Assembly: GCF_024584805.1 (NCBI RefSeq)
Contig: NZ_CP075715.1
Span: 1,290,001-1,354,000 of the forward strand
Reading direction: 5' to 3'
DNA: 64,000 nucleotides
Source of the DNA: Streptomyces sp. FIT100
GTDB taxonomy: Bacteria > Actinomycetota > Actinomycetes > Streptomycetales > Streptomycetaceae
In this document: piece after piece, positions 17,376-26,622 of the stretch
Layout of the letters: every line of letters begins with the position of its first letter
How positions within the stretch are numbered: position 1 is the stretch's first letter
The notes under the pieces: model-generated
Told to the model about the DNA's origin: nothing
The model's database searches: none
The model's input: the letters and a program-made list of their open reading frames with translations, nothing else
Program-made: the position numbers and the translations under genes

Positions 17376-18701
17376 TCAGCTCGCGTCCAGGAATCGGTCC
17401 AGTACCCGGACACCGAACTTCAGACCGTCCACCGGCACCCGCTCGTCCACACCGTGGAACATTCCGGCGAAGTCCAGCTCGGGCGGCAGCCGCAGCGGCG
17501 CGAAGCCGAAGCAGCGGATGCCGAGATCGTCGAAGGACTTGGCGTCGGTGCCGCCGGAGAGCATGTACGGGACGGCCCGCGCAATCGGGTCCTCGGCCTG
17601 GAGCGCCGACTGCATCGCGTCCACGAGATCACCGTCGAAGCTCGTCTCCAACGCCTTGTCGGAGTGCACGTCCTCGCGCTTGACCCGCGGCCCGAGCAGC
17701 CGGTCGAGATCGGCCAGGAACTCCTCCTCGTATCCCGGCAGGAAGCGCCCGTCGACGTGCGCGGTGGCCTGCCCCGGGATCACGTTCACCTTGTAGCCGG
17801 CGCCGAGCATGGTCGGGGCGGCGGAGTTGCGCAGCGTGGCGCCGACCATCTTGGCGATGCCGCCGAGCTTGGCGAGCGTCGCCTCCATGTCCTCCGGGTC
17901 GAGCGGGGTGCCCAGCGCGTCGGACAGCTCGTCCAGGAAGGACCGCACGGTCTTGGTGACCCGCACCGGCCAGGTGTGGCGGCCGAGCCGGCCGACGGCC
18001 TCGCACAGCTCGGTGATCGCGTTGTCGTTGTTGGTCATCGAGCCGTGGCCGGCGGTGCCCTCGACGGTGAGGCGCATCCAGTGCATGCCCTTCTGGGCCG
18101 TCTCGACCAGGTACAGCCGCAGGTTCTCGTTCACGGTGAAGGAGAAGCCGCCGACCTCGCCGATCGCCTCGGTGACGCCGTCGAAGAGTTCCGGGTGCTT
18201 GTCGACGAGATGCCTGGCGCCGTAGAGGCCACCCGCCTCCTCGTCCGCGAGGAACGCCAGCACGACGTCGCGCGGGGGCCTCCGGCCGCTGCGCAGCCGG
18301 TCCCGTACGACCGCGAGCGTCATCGCGTCCATGTCCTTCATGTCGACCGCGCCCCGGCCCCAGACGCAGCCGTCGGCGATCTCGCCGGAGAAGGGGTGGT
18401 GGGTCCAGTCGTCCGCGTCGGCCGGTACGACGTCGGTGTGCCCGTGGATGAGCAGCGCGGGGCGCGAGGGGTCCTCGCCCTCGATCCGCGCCACCGTGGA
18501 GGCGCGGCCCTTGTGCGACTCGATGATCCTCGGCTCCAGGCCGGCCTCGGCGAGCTTCTCCGCCACGTACTCGGCGGCGGCCCGCTCCCCCGGGCCCGAG
18601 TGGTCGCCGTAGTTGCTGGTGTCGATCCGGATCAGGTCACGACAGAGGTCGACGACCTCGTCCTCACCGGAGATCGTCCGGCCCGTGTTCGACTCGCTCA
18701 C
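17376..18701 (-). CDS. M20/M25/M40 family metallo-hydrolase (dipeptidase-like)
   Basis: 441 aa. M20 di-zinc peptidase motifs: LLIHGHTDVVPAD (first His/Asp), GRGAVDMKDMDAM (bridging Asp), FLADEEAGG (catalytic Glu and metal Glu), and LSGGTDAKSF near the end; a dimerisation domain is inserted around TAGHGSM. It removes amino acids from small peptides or N-acyl amino acids. GTG 18701 is chosen because GGAGGAAG lies 6 bases upstream; the longer open frame upstream is not family-like. It is divergent from tRNA-Leu and precedes chpH on the same strand. Confidence 0.9.
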   Translation of the reverse strand: MSESNTGRTISGEDEVVDLCRDLIRIDTSNYGDHSGPGERAAAEYVAEKLAEAGLEPRIIESHKGRASTVARIEGEDPSRPALLIHGHTDVVPADADDWTHHPFSGEIADGCVWGRGAVDMKDMDAMTLAVVRDRLRSGRRPPRDVVLAFLADEEAGGLYGARHLVDKHPELFDGVTEAIGEVGGFSFTVNENLRLYLVETAQKGMHWMRLTVEGTAGHGSMTNNDNAITELCEAVGRLGRHTWPVRVTKTVRSFLDELSDALGTPLDPEDMEATLAKLGGIAKMVGATLRNSAAPTMLGAGYKVNVIPGQATAHVDGRFLPGYEEEFLADLDRLLGPRVKREDVHSDKALETSFDGDLVDAMQSALQAEDPIARAVPYMLSGGTDAKSFDDLGIRCFGFAPLRLPPELDFAGMFHGVDERVPVDGLKFGVRVLDRFLDAS

Positions 18702-18901
18702 GCTGCTTCCTCCACGTCGCTCTGGTGGTCCTCCCTCATCCTCCCGCGCCCTCCGCCCGGGCCCAAGGGCGCCGGTGAGCCGACACACGGCCGTCACACG
18801 GGGCGGCTCCGTACGGCGGCCGGGGGCGTGATCGGGCACCCCCGAATGTTTGCTATGGTTTTCCACGTCGGAACGGCCCAGGGCCGGAAGACAGACACCT
18901 G

Positions 18902-18989
18902 GTCCGGGTGGCGGAATGGCAGACGCGCTAGCTTGAGGTGCTAGTGCCCTTTATCGGGCGTGGGGGTTCAAGTCCCCCCTCGGACACCA
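18902..18989 (+). tRNA. tRNA-Leu (GAG anticodon)
   Basis: Class II tRNA cloverleaf. Acceptor stem GTCCGGG pairs with CTCGGAC, and the D arm starts GGCGGAATGGCAGACGC. The anticodon stem CTAGC/GCTAG encloses TTGAGGT with anticodon GAG. A long variable arm (TGCCCTTTATCGGGCG) and GGGGGTTCAAGTCCCCC T arm follow. The CCA end is encoded. A terminator follows within 10 bases. Confidence 0.97.
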
Positions 18990-18995
18990 CCAGAG

Positions 18996-19027
18996 AACCC
19001 CAGCTGAGCTGGGGTTTCTTTGTTTTC
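18996..19027 (+). terminator. Rho-independent terminator of tRNA-Leu
   Basis: Stem AACCCCAGC / GCTGGGGTT with a TGA loop, followed by the T-rich run TTCTTTGTTTT. This is the most canonical intrinsic terminator in the window. Confidence 0.95.
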
Positions 19028-19062
19028 GTACGGACTTTCTGCGGCGGTGAGGTGCGGAAGCT

Positions 19063-20046
19063 GTGGGACGCAGACGACGGGCGGCGCCGCCCGTGGCGCC
19101 GCTGCCGCAGCGTGACGGGATCGACCCCGTACGCGTACGGCTGCCGGCCGATCCGGACGGGGCCTGGGCGACCGTACGGGACCACCTCGTGGCGCGGTAC
19201 GGCGGCGCGCTCGGGGCGGAGCGGGTGGAGGACCTGCTGCGGCAGGGGCGGTTCGTCGCGGCCGAGGGGCCCGTGGCCGGGGACGCGCCGTACGCCGCGG
19301 GGCGGTATCTCTGGTTCCACCGGGATTTCGCCGCCGAGGAGCGCGTGCCGTTCGAGATCGGGATCGTCCACCGTGACGAGCGTCTGCTGGTCGCCGACAA
19401 ACCGCACTTTCTCGCCACGACGCCGCGTGGTCGGCACATCACCGAGACCGCGCTGGCGCGGCTCCGCCGCGACCTGGGGCTGCCCGAGCTCCAGCCGGCG
19501 CACCGACTGGACCGGCTGACGGCGGGGCTCGCGCTGTTCGTCGTACGGCCGCAGGACCGTGGCGCGTACCAGACGCTGTTCCGGGACCGGCGCGTGCGCA
19601 AGGAGTACGAGGCGGTCGCGCCGTACGACCCGGAGCTCGCGCTCCCGGTGACCGTGCACAGCCGTATCGAGAAGGAGCGCGGGATCCACGCGGCCCGCGA
19701 GGTGGCGGGCGAGCCGAACAGCGAAAGCACGATCGAGCTGCTGGAGCATCGCACCGGGACGGGGCCCGGCCGGCCGGGCGGCCCGGCAGGATCGGCCGGC
19801 CGGGCCCTGGGCCGGTACCGGCTGCTGCCGGCGACCGGCCGGACCCATCAGCTGCGGGTGCACATGAACAGCCTCGGGCTGCCCCTCCTCAACGATCCGG
19901 TGTACCCGGTGGTGCAGGAGGACGGTCCCGACGACTACGCGCGGCCGTTGCAGTTGCTCGCGCGGGTCCTGGAGTTCACGGATCCGCTCACCGGCCGGGT
20001 GTGCCGCTTCGAGAGCCGGCTGCGCCTCTCCGCCTGGACGGCCTGA
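19063..20046 (+). CDS. RluA-family pseudouridine synthase
   Basis: 327 aa. The RluA catalytic motif QPAHRLDRLTAGL (Asp about residue 149) is preceded by VHRDERLLVADKPHFL and followed by RKEYEAVAPY and LLPATGRTHQLRVHM, the standard order for this family. It isomerises uridine in rRNA or tRNA; the target cannot be told from sequence. The GTG start at 19063 is the first good start after the tRNA terminator. A Gly/Pro-rich insert (about 227-248) separates two conserved blocks. Confidence 0.88.
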   Translation: MGRRRRAAPPVAPLPQRDGIDPVRVRLPADPDGAWATVRDHLVARYGGALGAERVEDLLRQGRFVAAEGPVAGDAPYAAGRYLWFHRDFAAEERVPFEIGIVHRDERLLVADKPHFLATTPRGRHITETALARLRRDLGLPELQPAHRLDRLTAGLALFVVRPQDRGAYQTLFRDRRVRKEYEAVAPYDPELALPVTVHSRIEKERGIHAAREVAGEPNSESTIELLEHRTGTGPGRPGGPAGSAGRALGRYRLLPATGRTHQLRVHMNSLGLPLLNDPVYPVVQEDGPDDYARPLQLLARVLEFTDPLTGRVCRFESRLRLSAWTA

Positions 20047-20088
20047 TCACCGCGGCACGATCACAGCGGCATGATCACCGCGGCCTGA

Positions 20089-21177
20089 TCACAGCAGGAC
20101 GACGGAGCGCAGGACGTCTCCCTCGTGCATGCGGGCGAACGCCTTCTCGACGTCGCCGAGACCGATCGTCTCGGTGACGAAGGCGCCGAGGTCGATGCGG
20201 CCCTGCTGGTGGAGGTCGATGAGCATGGGGAAGTCGCGGGACGGCAGACAGTCGCCGTACCAGGAGGACTTGAGCGCGCCGCCGCGGCCGAAGACGTCGA
20301 GGAGGGGGATGTCGAGCGTCATCTCGGGCGTCGGCACGCCGACGAGGACGACCGTGCCGGCCAGATCGCGGGCGTAGAACGCCTGCTTGTACGTCTCCGG
20401 GCGGCCCACGGCCTCGATGACGACGTCCGCGCCGAAGCCGCCGGTGAGCTCGCGGACGGCCTCGACGGGGTCGGTGGCGCGGGAGTTCACCGTGTGGGTG
20501 GCCCCCATGGACTTCGCCGTCTCCAGCTTGCGGTCGTCGATGTCGACGGCGATGATCCGGGCGGCCCCGGCGAGGCGGGAGCCGACGATCGCGGCGTCCC
20601 CGACGCCGCCGCAGCCGATGACGGCGACGGTGTCGCCGCGGCCGACGCCGCCGGTGTTGACGGCGGCTCCGATGCCGGCCATCACCCCGCAGCCCAGCAG
20701 GCCGGCCACCGCCGGGGAGACGGCCGGGTCGACCTTGGTGCACTGGCCCGCGGCGACGAGGGTCTTCTCGGCGAAGGCGCCGATGCCGAGGGCCGGGGAG
20801 AGCTCGGTGCCCGTCGCGGCGAGGGTCATCTTCTGCCGGGCGTTGTGCGTGTCGAAGCAGTACCAGGGCCTGCCGCGCAGACAGGCCCGGCAGCGTCCGC
20901 ACACGGCCCGCCAGTTGAGGATGACGAAGTCGCCGGGGGCCACATCGGTGACGCCGTCCCCGACGGACTCCACGACGCCCGCGGCCTCGTGGCCGAGCAG
21001 GAAGGGGAAGTCGTCGCTGATGCCGCCCTGTTTGTAGTGGAGGTCGGTGTGGCAGACCCCGCACGCCTGGATCCCGACCACGGCTTCGCCGGGCCCCGGA
21101 TCGGGGACGGTGATCTCCACCACCTGGACGGGCTCGTTCCTGCCGGGGGCGACGACCCCCTGGACCTGCTGCGCCAT
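20089..21177 (-). CDS. mscR: S-(hydroxymethyl)mycothiol dehydrogenase
   Basis: 362 aa zinc alcohol dehydrogenase of class III type. Catalytic zinc ligands are Cys42 (GVCHTD) and His64-Glu65 (GHE); the structural zinc loop is [15 protein letters not shown]. The NAD fold is [12 protein letters not shown]. Close family resemblance is to mycothiol-dependent formaldehyde dehydrogenase, which oxidises the formaldehyde-mycothiol adduct to S-formylmycothiol. In some actinobacteria the same enzyme reduces S-nitrosomycothiol. GAGGAGG precedes ATG 21177. No hydrolase gene partner is adjacent. Function depends on mycothiol, for which mshC is in this window. Confidence 0.9.
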   Translation of the reverse strand: MAQQVQGVVAPGRNEPVQVVEITVPDPGPGEAVVGIQACGVCHTDLHYKQGGISDDFPFLLGHEAAGVVESVGDGVTDVAPGDFVILNWRAVCGRCRACLRGRPWYCFDTHNARQKMTLAATGTELSPALGIGAFAEKTLVAAGQCTKVDPAVSPAVAGLLGCGVMAGIGAAVNTGGVGRGDTVAVIGCGGVGDAAIVGSRLAGAARIIAVDIDDRKLETAKSMGATHTVNSRATDPVEAVRELTGGFGADVVIEAVGRPETYKQAFYARDLAGTVVLVGVPTPEMTLDIPLLDVFGRGGALKSSWYGDCLPSRDFPMLIDLHQQGRIDLGAFVTETIGLGDVEKAFARMHEGDVLRSVVLL

Positions 21178-21249
21178 CGCAGTCCTCCTCGGAAGAGGTG
21201 TGTACGACACCTGTACCGCACCACCATGCCCCCGGTGGGCGGGCATGGG

Positions 21250-21287
21250 CGAGGCCCCCCGCCGGATCGCTCCGGAGAGGGGCCTCG
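21250..21287 (-). terminator. Hairpin terminator after ansP
   Basis: Stem CGAGGCCCC / GGGGCCTCG with a GC-rich interior, placed between the permease stop and mscR on the same strand. Confidence 0.65.
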
Positions 21288-21310
21288 TCGGTCGTACCGG
21301 GGTACGTGCG

Positions 21311-22783
21311 TCAGGCGACGCCCGCGCCCTCGCGGTCGGCGGCGATCCTGCCGACGCGCTTGCGGACCACGTACCAGCCGCCGACCAGCGCGAGCCCGAT
21401 CAGGGGCAGGCAGTTCACGGTGGTGCGGCCGATGCCGCCGTCCATCCACATGAGGACGAGGACGGACGCCAGGAAGACCAGCGTGACGATCTGCGTGTAC
21501 GGGGCCCAGGGCAGCCGGTAGCCCGGGCGGGTGACCCGGCCGTCCTTGGAGCGGTGCCAGAACAGCAGGGAGCAGACCATGATCATGCCCCAGGTGCCGA
21601 TGATGCCGATGGAGGCGAAGTTCAGCACCAGCTCGAAGGCGTCACCGGGCATGACGTAGTTCAGGAAGACGCCGACGACGCCGAAGCCCGCGGTGAGCAG
21701 GATGCCGCCGTAGGGCACGCCGCCCTTGTTCATCACTCCGGTGAACTTCGGCGCGGAGCCGGAGACCGACATGGAGCGCAGGATGCGGCCGGTGGAGTAC
21801 AGGCCCGAGTTCAGGCTGGAGAGGGCCGCGGTGAGCACGACCAGGTTCATGACGCCGGCCGCACCCGGGATGCCCAGCTTGTCGAAGAGGGTGACGAAGG
21901 GGCTCTGGTCGGCGGAGTAGGCGGTGTACGGGAGCAGCAGGGCGAGCAGCACCACCGAGCCGACGTAGAACAGGCCGACGCGCCACATGATCGAGTTGAT
22001 CGCCTTCGGCATGATCTTCTCGGGGTTCTCGGTCTCGCCGGCGGCGACGCCGCACAGCTCGACGGAGGCGTAGGCGAAGACGACGCCCTGGATCAGCAGC
22101 ATCATCGGCATGACGCCGAGCGGGAAGATGCCGCCGTTGTCGGTGATGGTGGACAGGCCCGGGGTGTGGCCGCCGACCTCGTGCTGGGTGACGACGAGGT
22201 AGATGCCGACGAGCATGAAGGCGACGAGCGCGCCGACCTTGATGATCGCGAACCAGAACTCCATCTCGCCGAAGTACTTCACCGAGATGAGGTTGGCGGC
22301 GAGGACCACGGCGAGCGCGATGAGGGCGAGGATCCACTGCGGGACGTCGCTGAACATGGCCCAGAAATGGGCGTACGTGGCGGCCGCGGTGATGTCGGCG
22401 ATGGCGGTCGTCGACCAGTTGAGGAAGTACAGCCAGCCGGCCGTGTAGGCGCCCTTCTCACCCATGAACTCACGGGCGTACGAGACGAAGGCACCGGAGG
22501 ATGGCCGGTAGAGCACCAGTTCGCCGAGCGCGCGCACGACGAAGAAGGCGAAGACGCCGCAGACGGCGTAGGCGATGAAGAGCGACGGGCCGGCGTTGGC
22601 CATGCGGCCACCCGCTCCGAGGAAGAGGCCCGTACCGATGGCGCCGCCGATGGCGATCATGTTGATGTGCCGCGACTTGAGGTCCTTGCGGTACCCGGCG
22701 TCACCGGCGTCCACGTGGGGGGTGCCCGTTGCCGGAGGCCCGGCGACGGTTGTATCGGCCGCAGTCATGGTGCGGTCACTCAT
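21311..22783 (-). CDS. ansP: L-asparagine permease-like amino acid transporter
   Basis: 490 aa, twelve membrane helices, amino-acid/polyamine/organocation superfamily. Extended similarity to E. coli AnsP is visible: [17 protein letters not shown] in helix 1, [38 protein letters not shown], and [19 protein letters not shown]. It should import asparagine or related amino acids by proton symport. The hydrophilic N-terminus (about 30 residues) is cytoplasmic. No strong Shine-Dalgarno precedes ATG 22783, so a start at residue 6 remains possible. Confidence 0.88.
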   Translation of the reverse strand: MSDRTMTAADTTVAGPPATGTPHVDAGDAGYRKDLKSRHINMIAIGGAIGTGLFLGAGGRMANAGPSLFIAYAVCGVFAFFVVRALGELVLYRPSSGAFVSYAREFMGEKGAYTAGWLYFLNWSTTAIADITAAATYAHFWAMFSDVPQWILALIALAVVLAANLISVKYFGEMEFWFAIIKVGALVAFMLVGIYLVVTQHEVGGHTPGLSTITDNGGIFPLGVMPMMLLIQGVVFAYASVELCGVAAGETENPEKIMPKAINSIMWRVGLFYVGSVVLLALLLPYTAYSADQSPFVTLFDKLGIPGAAGVMNLVVLTAALSSLNSGLYSTGRILRSMSVSGSAPKFTGVMNKGGVPYGGILLTAGFGVVGVFLNYVMPGDAFELVLNFASIGIIGTWGMIMVCSLLFWHRSKDGRVTRPGYRLPWAPYTQIVTLVFLASVLVLMWMDGGIGRTTVNCLPLIGLALVGGWYVVRKRVGRIAADREGAGVA

Positions 22784-23023
22784 CTAGGTGTTCGCCTTCG
22801 TGAGGGGGTGTGCGGTACCCGGTCGGATGCCGGCGGGGTGTCCCTCGGGGTGAGGGGTCGTCACCGCGGTCGACCATGGGGCACGAGGGCCCGAGAGCTC
22901 ATGGTCGGGGCAACCCTGCGATTTTGGCAGTGGCCAAGCTCACGTCGACACATATCTGAGGTATTTCAGAGGTTTCGACAGGGTGAAGCAAGGGTGCCAT
23001 ACGGCCGCACGAAGCCCGCAGTT

Positions 23024-23725
23024 TCAGGGGGCGAGGACGTCCAACTCCTGGAGGGCGCCGATGGCGATCTCCCGGGTGAGACGCTCGGCACTTTCCGCGT
23101 CGCCTTCGCGAACGGCTTCGGCGACCTTGACATGGAGGGTGACGGCCGCCGGGTCCGGGTCCTCGAACATCACATGGTGGTGCGTGCGGCCGGCGAGGAC
23201 CTCGGCGACGACATCGCCGAGCCGGGCGAACATCTCGTTGCCCGAGGCGTTGAGCACGATCCGGTGGAAGGCGATGTCGTGCTTCAGATATCCCTCCAGC
23301 TGGTGGCCGCGGGAGGTGGCGACCATGCCGAGGGCGCACTCGGTGAGGGCTGCGCACTGCTCGGGGGTGGCGTTGCGGGCGGCGAGCCCGGCGGCGACCG
23401 GTTCGACCGCGGAGCGGAGCACGGTGAGGGAGCGCAGCTGGCGGGGGCGGTCGGCGCCGGCGAGGCGCCAGCGGATGACGCGCGGGTCGTAGACGTTCCA
23501 CTGCTCGGTGGGGCGTACGGTCACGCCGACGCGGCGCCGGGACTCGACGAGGTGCATCGACTCCAGGACGCGGACCACTTCGCGGACGACGGTGCGGGAG
23601 ACGTCGAAGCGCTGGGCCAGTTCGTCGGTGCGCAGGACGCTGCCCGGGGGGTACTCGCCCGCGGTGATCGCCAGGCCGAGGCTGTCGAGTACGTGTGTGT
23701 GCAGCCCGTGGCCCTCTGTGCTCAT
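23024..23725 (-). CDS. gntR: FadR-type GntR regulator of the gluconate locus
   Basis: 233 aa. An N-terminal winged helix (LGLAITAGEYPPGSVLRTDELAQ, VSRTVVREVVRVLES) and an all-helical FCD effector domain (DIAFHRIVLNASGN, LHVKVAEAV with metal-binding His) define the FadR subfamily. It is divergent from gntK-gntT, so it most likely represses them and is released by gluconate or a derivative. Start ATG 23725 gives MSTEGHGLH; the longer open frame upstream crosses gntK antisense and is rejected. Confidence 0.9.
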   Translation of the reverse strand: MSTEGHGLHTHVLDSLGLAITAGEYPPGSVLRTDELAQRFDVSRTVVREVVRVLESMHLVESRRRVGVTVRPTEQWNVYDPRVIRWRLAGADRPRQLRSLTVLRSAVEPVAAGLAARNATPEQCAALTECALGMVATSRGHQLEGYLKHDIAFHRIVLNASGNEMFARLGDVVAEVLAGRTHHHVMFEDPDPAAVTLHVKVAEAVREGDAESAERLTREIAIGALQELDVLAP

Positions 23726-23791
23726 GGGGCAAGCGTACGGGCCGGGACCCGGGCAAGAAAAAGTATGACGTTTATGTCTCAGCCTCTTGAA

Positions 23792-23818
23792 TACGTCGTA
23801 CCTAATGCGTTTCATTAG
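23792..23818. promoter_or_regulatory. Candidate GntR operators between gntR and gntK
   Basis: Two palindromes lie in the 162-base divergent gap: TACGTCGTA (23792-23800) and CTAATG-CGTTT-CATTAG (23802-23818). Both are unusually AT-rich for this genome. Either could bind the adjacent GntR; which one does is not determined by sequence alone. Confidence 0.45.
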
Positions 23819-23887
23819 CGCGACGGCACGACGGCGAACGGATGTCGCCACCGTCGTACCGATGTCGACGAAGACAGCGAGGCACCA

Positions 23888-24430
23888 ATGAGCACCCCCC
23901 ACGTGGTTGTCGTGATGGGCGTGGCAGGGACCGGCAAGACCACGATCGGTCCCCTGCTCGCGGACGCCCTGGGCGTCCCGTACGCCGAGGGCGACGACTT
24001 CCATCCCGCGGACAACGTGGCCAAGATGTCCTCCGGTGTGCCGCTGGACGATGCGGACCGCGAGCCCTGGCTCGACGCCATCGGGCAGTGGGCGCACGGC
24101 AGGGCCGGACTCGGCGGGGTCGTCTCCAGCTCCGCGCTGAAGCGCATGTACCGGGACCGGCTGCGGGCGGCCGCCCCGGACGCCGTCTTCCTCCACCTCA
24201 CCGGTGACCGCGCGCTCATCGAGCGGCGGATGGCGGAGCGCAAGGGGCACTTCATGCCCACCACACTGCTCGACTCGCAGTTCGCCACCCTTCAGCCGCT
24301 GCAGGAGGACGAGGCCGGCGTCTCCGTCGACGTCTCCGGTACGCCCGAAGAGATCACCGAGCGGGCAGTGGCCGCGCTGCGCCGGCTCGACCAGTCCCCC
24401 ACCACCAACGCTTCCAAGGAATCACCGTGA
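23888..24430 (+). CDS. gntK: Gluconokinase
   Basis: 180 aa. ATP-dependent gluconate kinase producing 6-phosphogluconate for the pentose phosphate pathway. Walker A is MGVAGTGKTTIG (residues 10-21). EGDDFHPADNVAKMSSGVPL is the diagnostic substrate-site segment of the GntK family, and RMAERKGHFMPTTLLDSQF is the conserved C-terminal block. The stop overlaps the GTG start of the permease gene (GTGA), so the two are translationally coupled. Confidence 0.95.
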   Translation: MSTPHVVVVMGVAGTGKTTIGPLLADALGVPYAEGDDFHPADNVAKMSSGVPLDDADREPWLDAIGQWAHGRAGLGGVVSSSALKRMYRDRLRAAAPDAVFLHLTGDRALIERRMAERKGHFMPTTLLDSQFATLQPLQEDEAGVSVDVSGTPEEITERAVAALRRLDQSPTTNASKESP

Positions 24431-25854
24431 CCAGTCTCAGCGTCGAGATGCTGGCAGCGGGCGCCGCCGAACCGATCACCTCGGCGGGCAACGCACAGCT
24501 GGGCATCGCCGTCCTGGCGGGCATCGCCGTCATCGTGCTGCTCATCACCAAGTTCAAGCTGCACGCCTTCCTGGCGCTGACCATCGGCTCGCTGGCACTG
24601 GGCGCCCTCGCCGGGGCGCCGCTGGACAAGACCATCGTGTCCTTCAGCACGGGCCTCGGCTCCACCGTCGCGAGCGTCGGCGTGCTCATCGCGCTCGGCG
24701 CGATACTCGGCAAGCTGCTCGCCGACTCCGGCGGTGCGGACCAGATCGTCGACACGATCCTCGCGAAGGCGAGCGGACGGTCGATGCCGTGGGCGATGGT
24801 CCTGATCGCGTCGATCATCGGACTGCCGCTCTTCTTCGAGGTCGGCATCGTCCTGCTGATCCCCGTCGTGCTGATGGTCGCCAAGCGCGGCAACTACTCC
24901 GTGATGCGCATCGGCATCCCGGCGCTCGCCGGTCTGTCCGTGATGCACGGCCTCATTCCGCCGCACCCCGGCCCGCTCGTCGCGATCGACGCCATCGGCG
25001 CGAACCTGGGCGTCACGCTGGCGCTCGGCCTTGTCGTCGCCATCCCCACGGTGATCATCGCCGGTCCGCTCTTCTCCCGGTACGCCGCCCGCTGGGTCGA
25101 CATCCCGGCGCCCGACGGCATGCTGCTCCCTTCTGGGGGCTCCCCCCAGACCCCCGCCGAGCGCACCTCCGACGAGCTGGAGAAGCGGCCGAGCTTCGCC
25201 GCCACCGTCTCCACGGTGCTGCTGCCCGTCGTCCTGATGATGGCGAAGGCGCTCGTCGACATCGTCGTCGACAACCCGGAGAACCATGTCCAGCGGGTCT
25301 TCGACGTCATCGGCTCGCCGCTGATCGCCCTGCTCGCGGCCGTGCTCGTCGGCATGTTCACGCTGGGCCGCGCCGCCGGCTTCACCAAGGACCGGATCGC
25401 CTCGACCGTCGAGAAGTCCCTCGCCCCCATCGCGGGCGTGCTGCTGATCGTCGGCGCGGGCGGCGGTTTCAAGACGACGCTGATCGACATCGGTGTCGGC
25501 CAGATGATCCTGGACTTCTCCAAGAACTGGGCGATCCCGGCGCTGCTGCTGGCCTGGCTGATCGCGGTGGCGATCCGGCTGGCGACAGGCTCGGCCACGG
25601 TCGCGACGATCTCCGCGGCTGGTCTGGTCGCCCCGCTCGCCGCCGACATGGGCACGGCCGAGGCCGCACTCCTCGTGCTGGCGATCGGTGCCGGTTCGCT
25701 CTTCTTCAGCCACGTCAACGACGCGGGATTCTGGCTGGTGAAGGAGTACTTCGGGATGAACGTCGGCCAGACGATCAAGACCTGGTCGGTGATGGAGACC
25801 ATCATCTCCGTGGTCGGCATCGTCTTCGTGCTGCTGCTGTCCCTCGTGCTGTAG
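24427..25854 (+). CDS. gntT: GntP family gluconate:H+ symporter
   Basis: 475 aa, about 12-14 membrane helices. GntP family markers are LFFEVGIVLLIPVV, HGLIPPHPGPLVAID, GGGFKTTLIDIG and RLATGSATVATISAAG, with HVNDAGFWLVKEYF near the end. It imports gluconate, which GntK then phosphorylates. A Pro-rich cytoplasmic loop (about residues 237-255) separates the halves. It overlaps gntK by four bases. A 19-bp tandem repeat array begins 26 bases after the stop. Confidence 0.93.
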   Translation: MTSLSVEMLAAGAAEPITSAGNAQLGIAVLAGIAVIVLLITKFKLHAFLALTIGSLALGALAGAPLDKTIVSFSTGLGSTVASVGVLIALGAILGKLLADSGGADQIVDTILAKASGRSMPWAMVLIASIIGLPLFFEVGIVLLIPVVLMVAKRGNYSVMRIGIPALAGLSVMHGLIPPHPGPLVAIDAIGANLGVTLALGLVVAIPTVIIAGPLFSRYAARWVDIPAPDGMLLPSGGSPQTPAERTSDELEKRPSFAATVSTVLLPVVLMMAKALVDIVVDNPENHVQRVFDVIGSPLIALLAAVLVGMFTLGRAAGFTKDRIASTVEKSLAPIAGVLLIVGAGGGFKTTLIDIGVGQMILDFSKNWAIPALLLAWLIAVAIRLATGSATVATISAAGLVAPLAADMGTAEAALLVLAIGAGSLFFSHVNDAGFWLVKEYFGMNVGQTIKTWSVMETIISVVGIVFVLLLSLVL

Positions 25855-25880
25855 CCGCAGCGGCAGCCGCGCTGCAGCGG

Positions 25881-25967
25881 GCAGTCCTTGCCGTAGCGGG
25901 CAGTCCTTGCCGTAGTGGTCAGTCCTTGCAGCAGCGGTCAGTCCTTGCCGTAGCGGTCAGTCCTTGT
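25881..25967. repeat. 19-bp tandem repeat array at a convergent gene junction
   Basis: Four copies of a 19-base unit (consensus KCAGTCCTTGCCGTAGCGG) at 25881, 25900, 25919 and 25938, plus a partial copy that contains the stop codon of the cytochrome gene on the minus strand. The unit looks like a duplication of that gene's 3' end (GACAAGGACTGA) into the gap after gntT. Confidence 0.9.
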
Positions 25968-26622
25968 CGGGATCCCAGAGCGGGTGTTCCCGCCGGGCCC
26001 ATGGGCGCTCGACCGACCCGGTGCGCATGCCACGGCGTGCCTCCGGGTCGGCGAGCGCCATTCCCATGTGCCCGACGAGCACGAGGCCGATGGTGAGCGC
26101 CAGCCAGTCGTGCACGAAGGTCGCGCTGGTGCGCCACACCAGCGGGGCGAGATCCGTGAACCACATCAGCAGGCCGGTGCCGAGCATCACCAGCACGGCG
26201 CCCGCGATCCAGGCCGCGTAGACCTTCTGCCCGGCGTTGAACTTGCCGGCCGGGCGCGCCCCCGGGCTGTGGTCCCTGCGGCGGGCGGCGCGCAGCCACC
26301 GCCTGTCGTGCGGCCCGAAGCGGTTCAGCCGGCCCAGGTCCTTGCGGAAGGGACGCGAGGCGAGCCCCAGCAGGAACGGTGCGGGCAGCAGCAGCCCGGA
26401 CCACTCGTGCAGGGTGACCACGAGATGGCGGCGGCCGACGAGTTCGGCCAGGCCGGGTATGTACAGACAGGCCGCGGTCACGACGCAGAGCAGCATCAGG
26501 GCGGCCGTGGTGCGGTGCACCCAGCGCTCGGCTCGGCTGAACCGCCGTACCCGCGGGGAGGGTTCAGACGGTGGGGGTGTCGTCGCGGCCGTTCGACCTG
26601 CCGACCCAGGCGTCGACGTCAT
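25957..26622 (-). CDS. Cytochrome b/b6 family membrane protein, electron-transfer partner
   Basis: 221 aa with four membrane helices. Histidines suited to haem b coordination lie in ERWVHRTTAALMLL, HLVVTLHEWSG, and FVHDWLALTIGLVLVGHMGMAL. This matches the Ni/Fe-hydrogenase and formate-dehydrogenase cytochrome b subunit family. Its start overlaps the molybdopterin oxidoreductase gene upstream by 59 bases, so the two products very probably form a membrane oxidoreductase that passes electrons to or from the quinone pool. Confidence 0.82.
   Translation of the reverse strand: MTSTPGSAGRTAATTPPPSEPSPRVRRFSRAERWVHRTTAALMLLCVVTAACLYIPGLAELVGRRHLVVTLHEWSGLLLPAPFLLGLASRPFRKDLGRLNRFGPHDRRWLRAARRRDHSPGARPAGKFNAGQKVYAAWIAGAVLVMLGTGLLMWFTDLAPLVWRTSATFVHDWLALTIGLVLVGHMGMALADPEARRGMRTGSVERPWARREHPLWDPDKD

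Noticed and set aside
24292..25713. Antisense open frame of about 470 codons over gntT
   Set aside because: Composition is Asp/Gly/Arg-rich without family resemblance; gntT on the other strand is unambiguous.
25881..25967. Repeat array considered as a CRISPR
   Set aside because: Units are contiguous without spacers and only 19 bases long; no cas genes.
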